Made by a program: the position numbers and the translations under genes. From positions 62,001-126,000 of the forward strand of contig NZ_JAIOJZ010000011.1 in NCBI RefSeq assembly GCF_020404845.1: DNA of 64,000 nucleotides, given 5' to 3'. Every line of letters begins with the position of its first letter. The first letter of the stretch is position 1. Origin of the DNA: Streptomyces hyderabadensis. GTDB lineage: Bacteria; Actinomycetota; Actinomycetes; Streptomycetales; Streptomycetaceae. The notes beneath the pieces were generated by a model that saw only the letters and a program-made list of their open reading frames with translations, made no database searches and was not told where the DNA came from. Below are positions 33,151 to 41,345 of the stretch, one piece after another.

Positions 33151-34725
33151 TCACCGCGGCTGGTCCGCCGCGACGGGGACGGAACCGGCGGTGTGGGCGA
33201 GCAGTTCCCTGGTGACGGGATGCTCCGGGGCCCTCAGCACCCGGTCCGCGGCACCGGTCTCCACCACCCGCCCCGAGTCCAGGACGACGACCCGCTGCGC
33301 GTGACCGGCGGCGGCCGCAAGGTCGTGGGTCACCATCACGACCGTCACTCCCAGCGTGTGCCGCAGCGAGTCCAGCAGGTCCAGGACCGCCCCGGCCGTC
33401 TCCGGGTCCAGCGCCGAGGTGATCTCGTCGCAGACCAGGACGCGCGGCCCGGCCGCCAGGGTCCGGGCCAGCGCGACGCGTTGACGCTGGCCTCCCGACA
33501 ACTGGCCCGGCCGGCGGTCCAGCACCTCCGCGTCCAGACCGACCAGGCCGAGCAGCCGTACGGCTTCGCGGGAGGCGTCGGCGGCACAACGGCGCCCCAC
33601 TCCCCTGAGGGGGCGCAGCAGCGCGGCACCCACCGACTCCCGTGGGTTGAGGGCGCCGCGGGCGTCCTGCGCGACGAGTTGCACGGGGGACGCGCGTCCT
33701 CGCTCCGCACCGTCCTCCCGCCATTCGACGCTCCCCCGCGCGGGCCGGTGCAGCCCCGCGAGACACCGGGCGAGGGTGGTCTTGCCCGAGCCCGAGGGTC
33801 CCACCACGGCGGTGCAGGAGCCCGCCGGGACGGTGAGCGTGATGTCGTGCAGCACGGGTGCCCGCCCGTGCGCCGCGTCCAGGCCGCGTACGGACAGGGC
33901 TCCGCCGGGGCCGGTGTTCCGGGCGCTCCGGGGGCCGGCGCCCGCGGACCCGCGCCGCGGGGACGAGGGCGGTGCGGGCGCACGGGGCGGCCCGGCGGCG
34001 ACGATGCGGCCCGCTTCCAGGCGGATCACGTCGTCCGCCACGGAGGCGATCCACGCGGGGTCGTGACTGACCAGCAACGCGGAGCGGTCCCCGGCGGACA
34101 GGACCTCGGCCAGCAGGTCCCGCATCCCGTCCGCCAGGACCGTGTCCAGGCCGCTGGTGGGCTCGTCGAGGACCAGGAGACCGGGCCGGCCGGCCAACGC
34201 GACGGCGAGAGCCACCCGTTGGGCCTGGCCGCCGGACACCTGCCGGGGCAGCCGCCGCCGGAACGCCGGGTCGTCCGGCAGCCGCACGGACCGCAGCAGT
34301 GCGTCGACCTGCGAGCGGACCTCGTGCGCACCCGTCACGGAGGAGCGCAGACGCACCGCCTCGGCGATCTGCGTACCGATCCGGAGCGCGGGGTTGAGCG
34401 AGGAGGCGGGGTCCTGTCCGAGGTACGACACCACGCGCCCCCGCAGTGCGCGGGCGTCCGGGCGGGCGAACGGGTCGAGGCCGGCCACCCGGACGGTTCC
34501 GGCCCGGACCTCCAGGCCGGGGCGGACATGTCCGAGCAGGCTGTACGCCAGGCTGCTCTTGCCGGATCCCGACCTGCCCACCACCCCCAGTACTCCGCCG
34601 CGCGGCACCGTCAGACGGGCGTCGTGCAGGACGGGCGGGCCGCCTGCGGCGGGACCGAGGGACAGTCCGCTGATCACGGCGATCGGGTCCTGACCCGGTG
34701 GCCGGACGGTCACCTCGCCGGTCAT
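33151..34725 (-). CDS. ABC transporter, double ATPase of peptide/nickel (Dpp/Nik) type
   Basis: A 524-aa protein with two nucleotide-binding domains, equivalent to DppD and DppF fused. NBD1: GRSGSGKSS, VSGGQAQR, LLVLDEPTSGLD. NBD2 (from about residue 260): GPSGSGKTT, LSGGQRQR, VLVCDEITSALD. They are separated by a Pro/Arg/Gly-rich linker. It powers the two permeases encoded just upstream (ATGA overlap at 34722-34725) for uptake of the ligand bound by the lipoprotein at 36526. In the coelibactin-type locus an equivalent operon accompanies the NRPS genes; the cargo may be the metal-loaded product or a metal chelate. Confidence 0.9.
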   Translation of the reverse strand: MTGEVTVRPPGQDPIAVISGLSLGPAAGGPPVLHDARLTVPRGGVLGVVGRSGSGKSSLAYSLLGHVRPGLEVRAGTVRVAGLDPFARPDARALRGRVVSYLGQDPASSLNPALRIGTQIAEAVRLRSSVTGAHEVRSQVDALLRSVRLPDDPAFRRRLPRQVSGGQAQRVALAVALAGRPGLLVLDEPTSGLDTVLADGMRDLLAEVLSAGDRSALLVSHDPAWIASVADDVIRLEAGRIVAAGPPRAPAPPSSPRRGSAGAGPRSARNTGPGGALSVRGLDAAHGRAPVLHDITLTVPAGSCTAVVGPSGSGKTTLARCLAGLHRPARGSVEWREDGAERGRASPVQLVAQDARGALNPRESVGAALLRPLRGVGRRCAADASREAVRLLGLVGLDAEVLDRRPGQLSGGQRQRVALARTLAAGPRVLVCDEITSALDPETAGAVLDLLDSLRHTLGVTVVMVTHDLAAAAGHAQRVVVLDSGRVVETGAADRVLRAPEHPVTRELLAHTAGSVPVAADQPR

Positions 34726-35582
34726 GCCGCTCCCCTTCCCACCGTGTCCGCCAGCCGGCCGGCCAGCAGGCCGACGCAGACCGAGAGCAGTACGAGCAGC
34801 AGGGCCGGAGCCAGGAAGGGCGCGACGGCCAGGGTCGCCCCGGGGGCGTTCTCGCTCACCATGCGTCCCCAGTCGGGCTCCGCTCCTCCCGGTCCGAGGC
34901 CGAGGAAGCCCGCGGTGGCGGTGAGGTGGAGCGAGGCGACCAGGCGCAGCGCGGTGTCCGTGAGGGCGGGTCCGGCGATGTTGGGCAGCACGTCGTGGCG
35001 CAGCACGGCCCGCCGGGTGTCCCCTCGGGCCACCGCGGCCTCGACGTACCCGCTGCTCAGCACCGGGTCCGCGGCGGCGCGCAGCACGCGGGTGGAGAAG
35101 GGGGCGGTGGCCAGGGCCACGGCGGCCACGAGGGCGGCGGCGCTGCCGGGGAACCCGGCTGCCAGGACGAGGACGACCAGGAGGGCGGGCAGCACGGCGA
35201 GCGCGTCCACGCAGCGGACCAGCAGGTCGCCCAGCCGGCGGGAGACCATGGCCGCCAGGACACCGGCGGTCAGTCCGACGGCGCCTGCCGCCGCCGTTCC
35301 CGCCAGCGCGGTGAGGACGATGCCGCGGCCGCCGCTGAGCACCCGGCTCGCCACGTCCCTGCCCAGCACGTCGGTGCCCAGGAGGAACTCTCCGCCGGGC
35401 TGCTGGAAGGGCGCGGCGAGCTGCGCGGTGGGGCTGTGCGGCGCGGCCTGCGGCCCCAGCAGTGCGAGGAGCAGGAGGAGCAGCGCGACCGCCCCGGTGA
35501 CCAGCGGCGGCCGTCGGCGCGCGGGCGTGCCGGGACGGTTCGGGCGAACCCTCCTCGATGGTGGTGTCAGGACCGTCGTCAT
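34722..35582 (-). CDS. ABC permease, DppC/NikC-like
   Basis: A 286-aa membrane protein. It has an N-terminal helix, the FLLGTDVLGRDVASRVLSGGR segment typical of DppC-type proteins, then five further helices. The EAA-like loop (YVEAAVARGDTRRAVLRHDVLPNIAGP) contacts the ATPase. It starts at ATG 35582, overlapping the previous permease stop by ATGA. Confidence 0.9.
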   Translation of the reverse strand: MTTVLTPPSRRVRPNRPGTPARRRPPLVTGAVALLLLLLALLGPQAAPHSPTAQLAAPFQQPGGEFLLGTDVLGRDVASRVLSGGRGIVLTALAGTAAAGAVGLTAGVLAAMVSRRLGDLLVRCVDALAVLPALLVVLVLAAGFPGSAAALVAAVALATAPFSTRVLRAAADPVLSSGYVEAAVARGDTRRAVLRHDVLPNIAGPALTDTALRLVASLHLTATAGFLGLGPGGAEPDWGRMVSENAPGATLAVAPFLAPALLLVLLSVCVGLLAGRLADTVGRGAA

Positions 35583-36529
35583 CGGCCGTGCTCCTCCCGT
35601 GCCCCCAGCAGACGCGCGCAGATGTCGCCCAGCAGCAGCACCGCGAGCATCACCGCGACCAGGGCGGTGGCGATGCCCTGCACCATCGGTACGTCCCGTG
35701 CCGCGACGGCCAGTTGCAGCTCCCGGCCGATCCCCGGGTAGTCGAAGACGTTCTCCACCACCACCGCGGAGCCGACCAGGGCCCCCGTCGTGAGGGTGAG
35801 CGCCTGCACGGCCGGGCCCGCCGCGTTGGGCGTGATGTGGCGAACCGCGAGCCGGACGCCGCGCACGCCGTTGAGCCGGGCGGCTTCGCAGTACGGGGTG
35901 GCCGCGGTGTCCGCGACGGAGGCCCGCAGCAGCCTGGTGGCCACCGCGAGACCGACCGTGCTGAGCGTCAGTACGGGCAGGACCAGCGCGTGCGGGACGT
36001 CGAGCGGGGTGCCTCCCAGGGGGATGACGGAGACACGCGGCAGGACCTCCAGCCACACCGCCAGCACCGCGACGAGCAACGCGGCGACGACGAACTCCGG
36101 GACGGCGGCCAGGATCTGGGCGGACGCCGAGACGACGCGGTCCGCGCCGCCGCCGCGCATCCCCGTCCACAGGCCGAGCAGCGCGGCGAGCGGGGCGGTG
36201 ACCGCGAGCGTCAGTTCGGCGAGGAGCAGGCTGTTGGGCAGGCGGGTGGCCAGGACGTCGGCGACCGGCCGCTCCCCCACGAAGCCGCGGCCCAGATCGC
36301 CCCGGAGCGCGTCAGCCGCCCAGGCCGCGTACCGCTCGGCGGCGGGCCGGTCGAGTCCCAGGTCGGCCCGGACTTCGGCGCGTTGGGCCGCGGAGGCGTC
36401 CACGCCGGCCACCGCGCTGACGGCGTCACCGGGCAGGACCGCCGTGGCCGCGAAGACCGCGGCCGACAGCAGGACGAGCAGGACGGCGGCCCCCGCCAGG
36501 CGGCGGACGGCGAAGGCGAGCAGGTTCAC
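35579..36529 (-). CDS. ABC permease, DppB/NikB-like
   Basis: A 316-aa membrane protein with the DppB-type start (AFAVRRLAGAAVLLVLLSAAVF), the conserved loop DLGRGFVGERPVADVLATRLPNSLLLAE and the EAA loop (YCEAARLNGVRGVRLAVRHITPNAAGP). Begins at GTG 36529, overlapping the binding-protein stop (GTGA). It forms the channel with the DppC-like protein. Confidence 0.9.
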   Translation of the reverse strand: MNLLAFAVRRLAGAAVLLVLLSAAVFAATAVLPGDAVSAVAGVDASAAQRAEVRADLGLDRPAAERYAAWAADALRGDLGRGFVGERPVADVLATRLPNSLLLAELTLAVTAPLAALLGLWTGMRGGGADRVVSASAQILAAVPEFVVAALLVAVLAVWLEVLPRVSVIPLGGTPLDVPHALVLPVLTLSTVGLAVATRLLRASVADTAATPYCEAARLNGVRGVRLAVRHITPNAAGPAVQALTLTTGALVGSAVVVENVFDYPGIGRELQLAVAARDVPMVQGIATALVAVMLAVLLLGDICARLLGAREEHGR

Positions 36530-38112
36530 GCCAGCGACGCCCGGGAGAAGCCGGGGAACTGTTCGAAGAGGTCGTCGGATATTCCGTCGACGCCCTTGGC
36601 CTGGGCGTTCAGGTTCGGCTTGAAGACCGGCAGCACCTGGTTGCCCTCCTCCCAGCGGGTGCGCTGGGCCTGCGTGCCCAGCTGCTTCGCCCGCTCCCGG
36701 TCGCTCTCGGCGCGTGCCCTCGCCACGAGGGCGTCGGTCTCGGACTTCTTCCAGCCGAACGCGGACGGCGATCCGCCCGCGGTGTTCATCTGGTAGGTCG
36801 ACAGCGCCGGAATGGGCATCTGGTACGAACCGGCCAGCGGCAGCGCGGAGTACGCGGGGAAGTCGGCGTAGAGCTGGCCCGGGGGCAGCTCACGGACGGA
36901 GGCCCGCACACCGGTCTTCTTCAGGTCCTCGACGAAGAGGGTGGCCATCTCCACCATGCCCGGTGTCTCGGGGCCGGTGGTCAGCCGGACCTCCATCCCG
37001 TCGGCACCGGCCTCCTTGAGGAGTGCGCGGGCCCGCTCGGGATCGTGGGCGCGCTGGGGGATGCCGTCGGCGTAGTCGGGGAAGCCGAGGGAGGGCAGGT
37101 CGTTGCCGATCTCGGCGTTTCCGTAGAACACGGTCTTCACCATGGCCTCGCGGTCGACCGCGAGCTTGAACGCCTGACGCACCCGCGGGTCGTCGAAGGG
37201 TTTGGCGCTCATGTTCATCTGGAAGGAGAGGCCGACCAGGTAAGGGCTCTTCGTGGGAGCCAGTTCGACCTTCGCGTCGTCGGCGAGGGTGCGCGCGGTG
37301 ACCGGCGAGAGGTCGTGGGCGAAGTCGATCTCGCCGCCCGTGAGCGCCCCCGCCCTGGCCGTCGAGTCGGCGATGGACCGCAGTTCCAGACCGTCCAGGT
37401 GGGGCACGTGGCCGTAGTGGTCGTCGTAGCGCTCGAACGCCGAACCCTGGCCGGCCGTGAACTCGGTCAGCCGGAAGGGGCCGCAACTGGGCATGCCGGG
37501 GCGGAACCGTTCGGTGCCGTCCTTGACGACGAGGAAGTTGCCCTGACAGAGGATCAGGCGGCCGTCGGCGATGGGCCTCAGGGTGGGCAGTACGACCTTG
37601 AGGTCCCCGTCGGCCCGGGCGCGCGCGAGGTCGAAGTTGGCGGCGGCGAGCCGGTACACGGGCAGCTTGCTCTTGCCCGCGAGCGCGCTGAGGGAGTGCA
37701 GGACGTCGGCGGAGGTCAGCCGGGAGCCGTCGGTGAAGCGGACCCCGGGCCGCACGTGCAGCGTGTAGGCCGACAGGTCGTCGGAGATGTCGATCGCCTT
37801 GAGCACGCCGTAGCGCACCCCGTCGGGCGCGCCGGGATCGAGGTTGCCCAGGGTGCCGTGCCAGGCGCGGGCACGCACGAGGTCCAGCGCGGAGGGGCCG
37901 TTGAAGAAGTCGAGCGTCTCCGAGGCGCCGCCCCCGACGAAGGCGGCCCGCAGCGTGCCGCCCGAACGGGGCGAGGAATCCGCTCCGGACCGCCCGGCGG
38001 AGCCGGGTTCGTCGGTGGCGCATGCCGCCAGCAGGCCGGGTCCCACCGCCAGCGCCGCGGCACCCGCCGCGCCGCGACGGAGGAAGGCACGACGGTCGAT
38101 CTGTCTGGACAT
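36526..38112 (-). CDS. Tat-exported lipoprotein, extracellular solute-binding protein family 5
   Basis: A 528-aa protein with a twin-arginine signal (DRRAFLRRGAAG) and a lipobox (LLAAC, Cys near residue 31), so it is lipid-anchored outside the membrane. The rest is a family 5 (DppA/NikA/OppA-like) binding protein: YTLHVRPGVRFTDG and AFKLAVDREAMVKTVFYG are visible. It hands its ligand to the permeases encoded immediately downstream. Given the locus, the ligand is probably the metal-loaded NRPS product or a small metal chelate; sequence cannot tell which. Confidence 0.9.
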   Translation of the reverse strand: MSRQIDRRAFLRRGAAGAAALAVGPGLLAACATDEPGSAGRSGADSSPRSGGTLRAAFVGGGASETLDFFNGPSALDLVRARAWHGTLGNLDPGAPDGVRYGVLKAIDISDDLSAYTLHVRPGVRFTDGSRLTSADVLHSLSALAGKSKLPVYRLAAANFDLARARADGDLKVVLPTLRPIADGRLILCQGNFLVVKDGTERFRPGMPSCGPFRLTEFTAGQGSAFERYDDHYGHVPHLDGLELRSIADSTARAGALTGGEIDFAHDLSPVTARTLADDAKVELAPTKSPYLVGLSFQMNMSAKPFDDPRVRQAFKLAVDREAMVKTVFYGNAEIGNDLPSLGFPDYADGIPQRAHDPERARALLKEAGADGMEVRLTTGPETPGMVEMATLFVEDLKKTGVRASVRELPPGQLYADFPAYSALPLAGSYQMPIPALSTYQMNTAGGSPSAFGWKKSETDALVARARAESDRERAKQLGTQAQRTRWEEGNQVLPVFKPNLNAQAKGVDGISDDLFEQFPGFSRASLA

Positions 38113-38175
38113 GTTTCTCCTTGACGTTCTGCTGAGCCGATCGGGACGCGGTGGTGCGAGCCTCGGCGGGTGCCG

Positions 38176-38397
38176 CTACCGCAGGGCCAGGGCGCCGGAC
38201 GGGCAGGCCCGCACGGCCGCGCGCACCGCGTCCGACTGCGACGCGGGAGGCTTCTCGTCCAGGACGAGCACGAGCCCTTCCTCCTCGTCCTGGTCGAAGA
38301 CGGCCGGCGCGGCGAGCACACACTGCCCCGCCCCGACGCACCGGTGTCGCGCAGCACTGATCGCGGCGGCTTCGGACGCCCGGCCTGCCAAGGACAT
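38176..38397 (-). CDS. 3Fe-4S ferredoxin
   Basis: A 73-aa ferredoxin with CVGAGQC and CPSGAL; only three cluster cysteines, so a [3Fe-4S] type like those serving Streptomyces P450s. It is the first gene of the transporter operon (64 bp before the lipoprotein gene). It is the most likely electron carrier for the cluster P450 at 14519. The ATG follows a GGGGAGGGG ribosome site. Confidence 0.88.
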   Translation of the reverse strand: MSLAGRASEAAAISAARHRCVGAGQCVLAAPAVFDQDEEEGLVLVLDEKPPASQSDAVRAAVRACPSGALALR

Positions 38398-38447
38398 GAG
38401 GACCCCTCCCCGGTGGCGCCCGTGCGGGCACCTGTTCGTCAGTCAGA

Positions 38448-38475
38448 CATTAGACGGTAATGACATCCATATTCA
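38448..38475. promoter_or_regulatory. Zur-like box and adjoining palindrome upstream of the ferredoxin-transporter operon
   Basis: On the minus strand 38475-38461 reads TGAATATGGATGTCA, matching 11 of 15 positions of the Streptomyces Zur consensus TGAAAATGATTTTCA as I remember it, including both TGA/TCA ends. Overlapping it, CATTAGACGGTAATG (38448-38462) is a 15-bp inverted repeat with perfect 5-bp arms. They lie 51-78 bp upstream of the ferredoxin start codon. The Zur assignment is an inference from pattern and locus. Confidence 0.5.
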
Positions 38476-38494
38476 ACAAGGTCGAGTCCCGGAT

Positions 38495-38519
38495 TTCGAC
38501 GATCCTTTAAATCGTTGAA
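38495..38519. promoter_or_regulatory. Imperfect 25-bp palindrome in the ferredoxin / 38591 intergenic region
   Basis: TTCGACGAT-N7-ATCGTTGAA matches at 8 of 9 arm positions, with an AT-rich centre (CCTTTAA). It lies between divergent transcripts, 72 bp from the plus-strand start at 38591, and could be an operator for either side. Confidence 0.35.
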
Positions 38520-38590
38520 CTGCGCTTTCCCCGCACGGGAAGGTGTCCTGGGCACCTTCCACCGGGCCCGAAGGGGGAGGGCGGCAGGAC

Positions 38591-39682
38591 ATGGGACGGC
38601 CGGACGAAGCCGCGGACACGAGTGAGCGGGTCGCGTGGCGGGCGGAGTGGGTGGCGTCCGCGGTAGCGGTTCTCGCCGTGGGCGGTTTCGTCGGCGTGCT
38701 GGGTCCACCGCCGTGGGCCCGCGTGGGCGTGGTGCTCCTGTGCCTGCTGGCAGGTCCCCTGTGGGGGCTGCTGTGCCAGGCGCTGGCTCGAAGGGGCGGC
38801 CGGCCGTCGGCCGACGGGGGTGGCCGACGGCTGGGCCTGGCCGTCCTGGCGGCCGCCCTGGCCGCTCCCCTCGCGGTCCTCGGGTGGGTGGCGTTCTCCC
38901 TCCACCACTCCAGCGGCTACGCCATGGCGTACGGCGAGGAGGACCGGCTGGACCTGCCGCAGAAGTGCGCGACCGGCGGCACCACGGCCACCTGCTCCGA
39001 CTGGCGGCGGCTGGAGCGGGGCGACCCGGACGAGGTCATCGACGACGAGTACCGCAGGATCGACGTCCACTTCGGCGAAGCGGCCTGGGCGGAGTACGGC
39101 AAGTACTACTCCCTGGCCGGGATCGGCTCGTCCGCCGGGAACATCGAGATCGACGTCCGGATCGTCGGCGACGACGCCTATGTGACGACGGGACTGACAC
39201 CCACCCACTTCGCCCCGCTGGGCCGGATGCCCCTGCCCTGGCTGGCGTGGGCCTCGGCGCCCGCCCTGCTGATCCCGCTGACGCTCGGTCTGCGCGCCCC
39301 TGGCCCCTCGGCACCCGGACAGCCCTCCCCCGCTCCGGGCACGGTGAGTGCGACGTCGGCGTCCGCCCGGGTGACGGCGGCGTCGGACCGCTTCGTCGTC
39401 GAGCAGGCCGTGACCGGGCCCGGGGGCGCCCCGCGGTGGCGTGTCCGGCTGGAACTGGAGTGGGAACGGATCGCCGCCATGGAGTTTGCCCGCGAGCGGC
39501 CGGGCGGCCCCGTCGCCCTGTGCCTCAGGCTCCAGGACCTGCCGACGCGGCGGGTCCTGGATGCCACGGCCCTGTCCGCGCAGCAGTGGAAGGACATCGC
39601 GGCGGCCGTGGCCGCCCACACGCACCGCCGTCTCCTTCTCGACCTGTCCGAGTGGTTCCCCGGGGAGACGACACCCCTTTGA
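38591..39682 (+). CDS. Membrane protein of unknown function
   Basis: A 363-aa protein. I do not recognise a named family. Three hydrophobic segments occur in the first 110 residues (WVASAVAVLAVGGFVGV, VGVVLLCLLAGPLWGLL, LAVLAAALAAPLAVLGWVAF) and one near residue 215 (WLAWASAPALLIPLTLGL). An outside loop has two cysteines (CATGGTTATC), and the C-terminal soluble domain of about 130 aa ends in HTHRRLLLDLSEWFPGE. The ATG at 38591 follows GGCAGGA. A related-function gene may follow at 39707, 24 bp after the stop. No evident link to the metallophore genes. Confidence 0.65.
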   Translation: MGRPDEAADTSERVAWRAEWVASAVAVLAVGGFVGVLGPPPWARVGVVLLCLLAGPLWGLLCQALARRGGRPSADGGGRRLGLAVLAAALAAPLAVLGWVAFSLHHSSGYAMAYGEEDRLDLPQKCATGGTTATCSDWRRLERGDPDEVIDDEYRRIDVHFGEAAWAEYGKYYSLAGIGSSAGNIEIDVRIVGDDAYVTTGLTPTHFAPLGRMPLPWLAWASAPALLIPLTLGLRAPGPSAPGQPSPAPGTVSATSASARVTAASDRFVVEQAVTGPGGAPRWRVRLELEWERIAAMEFARERPGGPVALCLRLQDLPTRRVLDATALSAQQWKDIAAAVAAHTHRRLLLDLSEWFPGETTPL

Positions 39683-39706
39683 CGACCGAGTACGTGGAGA
39701 GCGACC

Positions 39707-40366
39707 GTGTCATTCCTGTCCCTGCCGCCCGACAGCATGTTCCCCGGCGAACACCTGGTGCTCCGTAAGAACGCCAACGCGGTGATCGACGTGAAGGAGT
39801 CCGGGCTCACCCAGTTCGCGTTCGACGACCTGATGTGGCTGATCGGGATGAGCGGCAAGGAGGCCATCGGCGGGCGCTGCTTCCTGACCAACTACCGCCT
39901 GGTGTTCAAGGCGCACCCCGCCAACCGGCTCAGGGGCTCCTTCAGTGTCTTCCTGCCGTCCGTCCTCGACGTCCGCAACACTTCCTTCGCCGTCACCCGC
40001 AAGGTGACGGTCACCACCGGGCTGCAGGAGACGACCCTGGTGCTGTGGGGCGTCCCCCGCTTCATCGACACCGTACGCGCGCTCTCGGCCGGGCTGGGCC
40101 CCCAGCAGGTGGCGCACCTGGTCCGGCTGGTGCTGCAGGAGCCCTGGAAAGCGGGCGACGGGCTGAAGGTGGCCGCACGCCTGGAGCGGCTCAACGCGGC
40201 CCTGAGCCTGGCCCGGGGCGGTGCGGAGGCCGACCTCGAGCGGCTGGCCGGCCTGGTGGCCGACGTCATCGACGGTTCCTTCCGGCGCACGGACGCCGCG
40301 GGCGTGCTCGGCATCGTCGACCTGCTGCACAGTGCCCGGCGGGCGGGCGTCGTCCTCCCGCGGTGA
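39707..40366 (+). CDS. GRAM/PH-like domain protein
   Basis: A 219-aa soluble protein starting at GTG 39707 with GGAGAG upstream. Residues 10-110 resemble a GRAM/PH-like fold (GEHLVLRKNANAVI, GGRCFLTNYRLVFKAHPANRLRGSFSVFLPSV). Such domains bind lipids or proteins at membranes. The C-terminal part is helical. It probably forms an operon with the preceding membrane protein, so both may act at the membrane. It converges on the LuxR gene with an 11-bp gap. Confidence 0.6.
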   Translation: MSFLSLPPDSMFPGEHLVLRKNANAVIDVKESGLTQFAFDDLMWLIGMSGKEAIGGRCFLTNYRLVFKAHPANRLRGSFSVFLPSVLDVRNTSFAVTRKVTVTTGLQETTLVLWGVPRFIDTVRALSAGLGPQQVAHLVRLVLQEPWKAGDGLKVAARLERLNAALSLARGGAEADLERLAGLVADVIDGSFRRTDAAGVLGIVDLLHSARRAGVVLPR

Positions 40367-40377
40367 CGGTCGCGGCG

Positions 40378-41199
40378 TCAGGAGTCCCCCGGCGTACCCG
40401 GCCCCGGACCGCCGAGCGGGGGCCTCGGCCGCAGCAGCCCCAGCGACTGGGCCAGCAGCGCGGTTTCCATGCGGTCCTTGGTGCCCAGCTTCCGGTAGAT
40501 GTTCTGGACGTGCTTCTGCACGGTGCGTACGGAGATGCTCAGCCGGGTGGCGATGGCCTTGGCGGGGAGCGCCTCGCCGAGCAGGAGCAGTACCGCGAGT
40601 TCGCGCCGGGTCAGCCCGTACGCCCGTGCCCGGTCCGTCGAGTCCCGGCCGGCCCGCTCGAGGGCGCGGACCGTCGCCCGCTCGTGCGCGTCCACCGCGG
40701 CCAGCAGCGGCTGCGCCCGGTGCAGGAACGCCCGTTGCGCCGGTGAGAAGCGGGTCCGGCTGTAGACCACGCAGCCGCGCAGCACACCGGAGTGTCCGGC
40801 GGGCAGGGCGCAGGGCACCCCCAGGACGTGCTCCGCGCCGAAGTACTCGCGGGCCACCGACCGCGCCGCGCTGTTGCGCCACCCCGCGCTTCCGGTCAGG
40901 TCCTCCGCGGTGCGCGGCACGGGGTCGCGCGCTTGGCGGTAGTGGCCGATGAGCGGATTGCCGCATCGCATGGACCGCCGTGACAAGGCGCGGATGCGCC
41001 CGTCACCGACCTCGCCCGGCGCCCAGGCCAGCGGGCGGCTGCGGTGAGGGGCGATCTCCGTCAACGTCACCGCCTCCACGCCGAGATGCCCGCGGATCGT
41101 CCGGGTCAGCGTGGGCCACGGCGACGCGGCGGCGTCCTGCTCCAGCGCGTGGACCGAGATCGCCAGCAGTACCTCGTAGTCACGGTGCTCCAGTCCCAC
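40378..41199 (-). CDS. LuxR-type regulator
   Basis: A 273-aa protein from GTG 41199 (GAAGGGG upstream; an ATG at 41238 lacks a ribosome site). The C-terminal LuxR/NarL HTH is clear: LTRRELAVLLLLGEALPAKAIATRLSISVRTVQKHVQNIYRKLGTKDR (about residues 205-255). The N-terminal 190 residues look like a GAF-type sensory domain (HRDYEVLLAISVHALEQD, VLGVPCALPAG). No receiver aspartate pattern is seen, so it is not a classical response regulator. Divergent from the ArsR-type gene at 41346. Confidence 0.82.
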   Translation of the reverse strand: MGLEHRDYEVLLAISVHALEQDAAASPWPTLTRTIRGHLGVEAVTLTEIAPHRSRPLAWAPGEVGDGRIRALSRRSMRCGNPLIGHYRQARDPVPRTAEDLTGSAGWRNSAARSVAREYFGAEHVLGVPCALPAGHSGVLRGCVVYSRTRFSPAQRAFLHRAQPLLAAVDAHERATVRALERAGRDSTDRARAYGLTRRELAVLLLLGEALPAKAIATRLSISVRTVQKHVQNIYRKLGTKDRMETALLAQSLGLLRPRPPLGGPGPGTPGDS

Positions 41200-41345
41200 G
41201 GTGCCTGCGCACCCCCTTCGGCCTCGGACCCTCAGCATAGGAGGAAAAGCCGCTACGCAGTTGTGCGTAGCCGCCGCCGGGACCGGTGCCGGGCTCGGCG
41301 AGAATGGACGGGCGACGGGACGGCAGGGTGACGGGACGGCGGGGA

